The translations under genes were made by a program, and so were the position numbers. The notes under the pieces are model-generated. The model was given only the letters and a program-made list of their open reading frames with translations, was not told the origin of the DNA and ran no database searches. Shown here piece by piece: positions 63,373 to 64,000 of a stretch of 64,000 bases of DNA. The stretch is from Kibdelosporangium persicum (GTDB lineage: Bacteria; Actinomycetota; Actinomycetes; Mycobacteriales; Pseudonocardiaceae): NCBI RefSeq assembly GCF_013280595.1, contig NZ_JAAATY010000023.1, positions 62,001 to 126,000 of the forward strand, written 5' to 3'. The stretch's first letter is position 1, and each line of letters starts with the position of its first letter.

Positions 63373-64000
63373 TCAGGGCCGTTGTAGGGTTACGATGAAC
63401 TTGCCGGACTCACCGATGTTCCCGGCCGGGTCGATGGCGCGGTACTCGATGGTGTGCCTGCCGTATCCCGGCGGCACGTCGTCCCAAGGGGACAGTCGTG
63501 GCTCGCCGAGCTTGCCGTACACGAGGTTGTCGATGTTCGTTCCCTCCGCGGTGAACAGGAAGGGAGCGTTGGCGTCGGTCGGCCAGCCGAAGTAGTTGTA
63601 CCAGCCGTCGCCGTTCACCCGGAACTCCATGACGGTCGCGCCCGGGGTGTCGTCGGTGGACGTGAGCTTCATCGTGAACGGTCCGTTGAAGACGTACTCC
63701 GGCGGGCGTCCCGGCCGGGTGGCCGAACTGACCGGTGTGGACAGTTCGAACTTCGCGACCGGATCGGTGGCGTCGACCTTCCACGTCAGCGTCCTGCCGG
63801 GAATCGACGCCGTCAACGTGTGCGATCCCTTGAGACGCAGGCGCTTCAGCTCGATGTCCCGGTCGTTGCCGGGCGTCGGCACGCGTCGGCCGTCGATCGC
63901 CCACGACACCGGGACCGGCCGGCTGGTCTCCACGTACACCACGTCCTCGCCGCCGACGGGCCGATCCGTGGGAGTCGACGAGGTGAAGCCCAAGGGCGTG
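63373..64000 (-). CDS. extracellular Ig-like domain protein, C-terminal part (cut by right edge)
   Basis: About 207 C-terminal residues of a larger protein; the frame stays open to the right edge. Two beta-sandwich modules: about 30-80 (VVYVETSRPVPVSWAIDGRR, LKGSHTLTASIPGRTLTWKV) and about 90-205 (FTMKLTSTDDTPGATVMEFR, HTIEYRAIDPAGNIGESGKF), the latter like OmpL47/Ig-type repeats found in secreted glycosidases and dehydrogenases. Catalytic parts, if any, lie outside. TTG at 63993 is not a believable start. Confidence 0.7.
   Translation of the reverse strand, partial: TPLGFTSSTPTDRPVGGEDVVYVETSRPVPVSWAIDGRRVPTPGNDRDIELKRLRLKGSHTLTASIPGRTLTWKVDATDPVAKFELSTPVSSATRPGRPPEYVFNGPFTMKLTSTDDTPGATVMEFRVNGDGWYNYFGWPTDANAPFLFTAEGTNIDNLVYGKLGEPRLSPWDDVPPGYGRHTIEYRAIDPAGNIGESGKFIVTLQRP

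Overview
The window is high-GC DNA with actinomycete features: many GTG/TTG starts, 1-4 bp ATGA/GTGA overlaps, an F420-dependent oxidoreductase, MocR/TetR/LacI regulators, a secreted chorismate mutase, and SOS boxes of the TCGAAC-N4-GTTCGA type. Gene content and style suggest a Pseudonocardiales soil bacterium (Amycolatopsis/Kibdelosporangium-like). The genus is inference. No rRNA, tRNA, CRISPR array, prophage or transposase gene was recognised.

Layout. 1-1.7 kb is a scarred edge: the start of a proline iminopeptidase, a truncated amidase and a LigD fragment. 1.7-4.2 kb holds a sirtuin, an ARMT1-like phosphatase and a DHFR/RibD-like reductase. 4.2-9.1 kb is a two-component system followed by an SLC13-type transporter and glycerate kinase; the same motif precedes both operons. 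9.1-11 kb has an NTF2-like enzyme, a TetR regulator and a collapsed methyltransferase. 11-16.9 kb is a FecBCD-type uptake operon continuing into a cysteine-synthase-like PLP enzyme, an ATP-grasp ligase and, after a short gap, a hydrolase: a candidate small metallophore system. 16.9-22.5 kb holds an HtrA-like lipoprotein, an exporter, Lrp, a nitroreductase and a TetR/FAD-monooxygenase pair.

22.7-30.8 kb is the most unusual region. It encodes a CDP-alcohol phosphatidyltransferase, MDR dehydrogenase, degenerate PTPS/QueD homologue, GT4 glycosyltransferase, methyltransferase, UPF0104 membrane protein and a GTP cyclohydrolase II carrying Met where the classical enzyme has Tyr. A convergent creatininase/transglutaminase pair and a divergent nucleoside hydrolase follow. 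This looks like an uncharacterised pathway starting from GTP, probably ending in a glycosylated or membrane-linked product.

30.8-50.8 kb is mixed metabolism and regulation: MocR/LysE, serine hydrolase, P450/TetR, PrmC-like methyltransferase, metallophosphoesterase, Nudix, flavin oxidase, CynX-like transporter with an SOS box, secreted chorismate mutase and cupin, a second SOS-box gene, an LLM oxidoreductase with a KstR-like site, and a trans-sulfuration enzyme/MocR pair. 50.8-55.1 kb is a LacZ/LacI locus whose sugar transporter has been lost, leaving a permease tail. 55.1-64 kb has secreted proteins, a repeat-rich non-coding stretch, an MFS exporter, LysR/tartrate dehydrogenase, and uncharacterised proteins up to a gene cut by the right edge.

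A 46-bp near-perfect palindrome occurs seven times in intergenic DNA, about every 6-7 kb between 10 and 48 kb, and in places supplies the stop codons of the adjacent genes.
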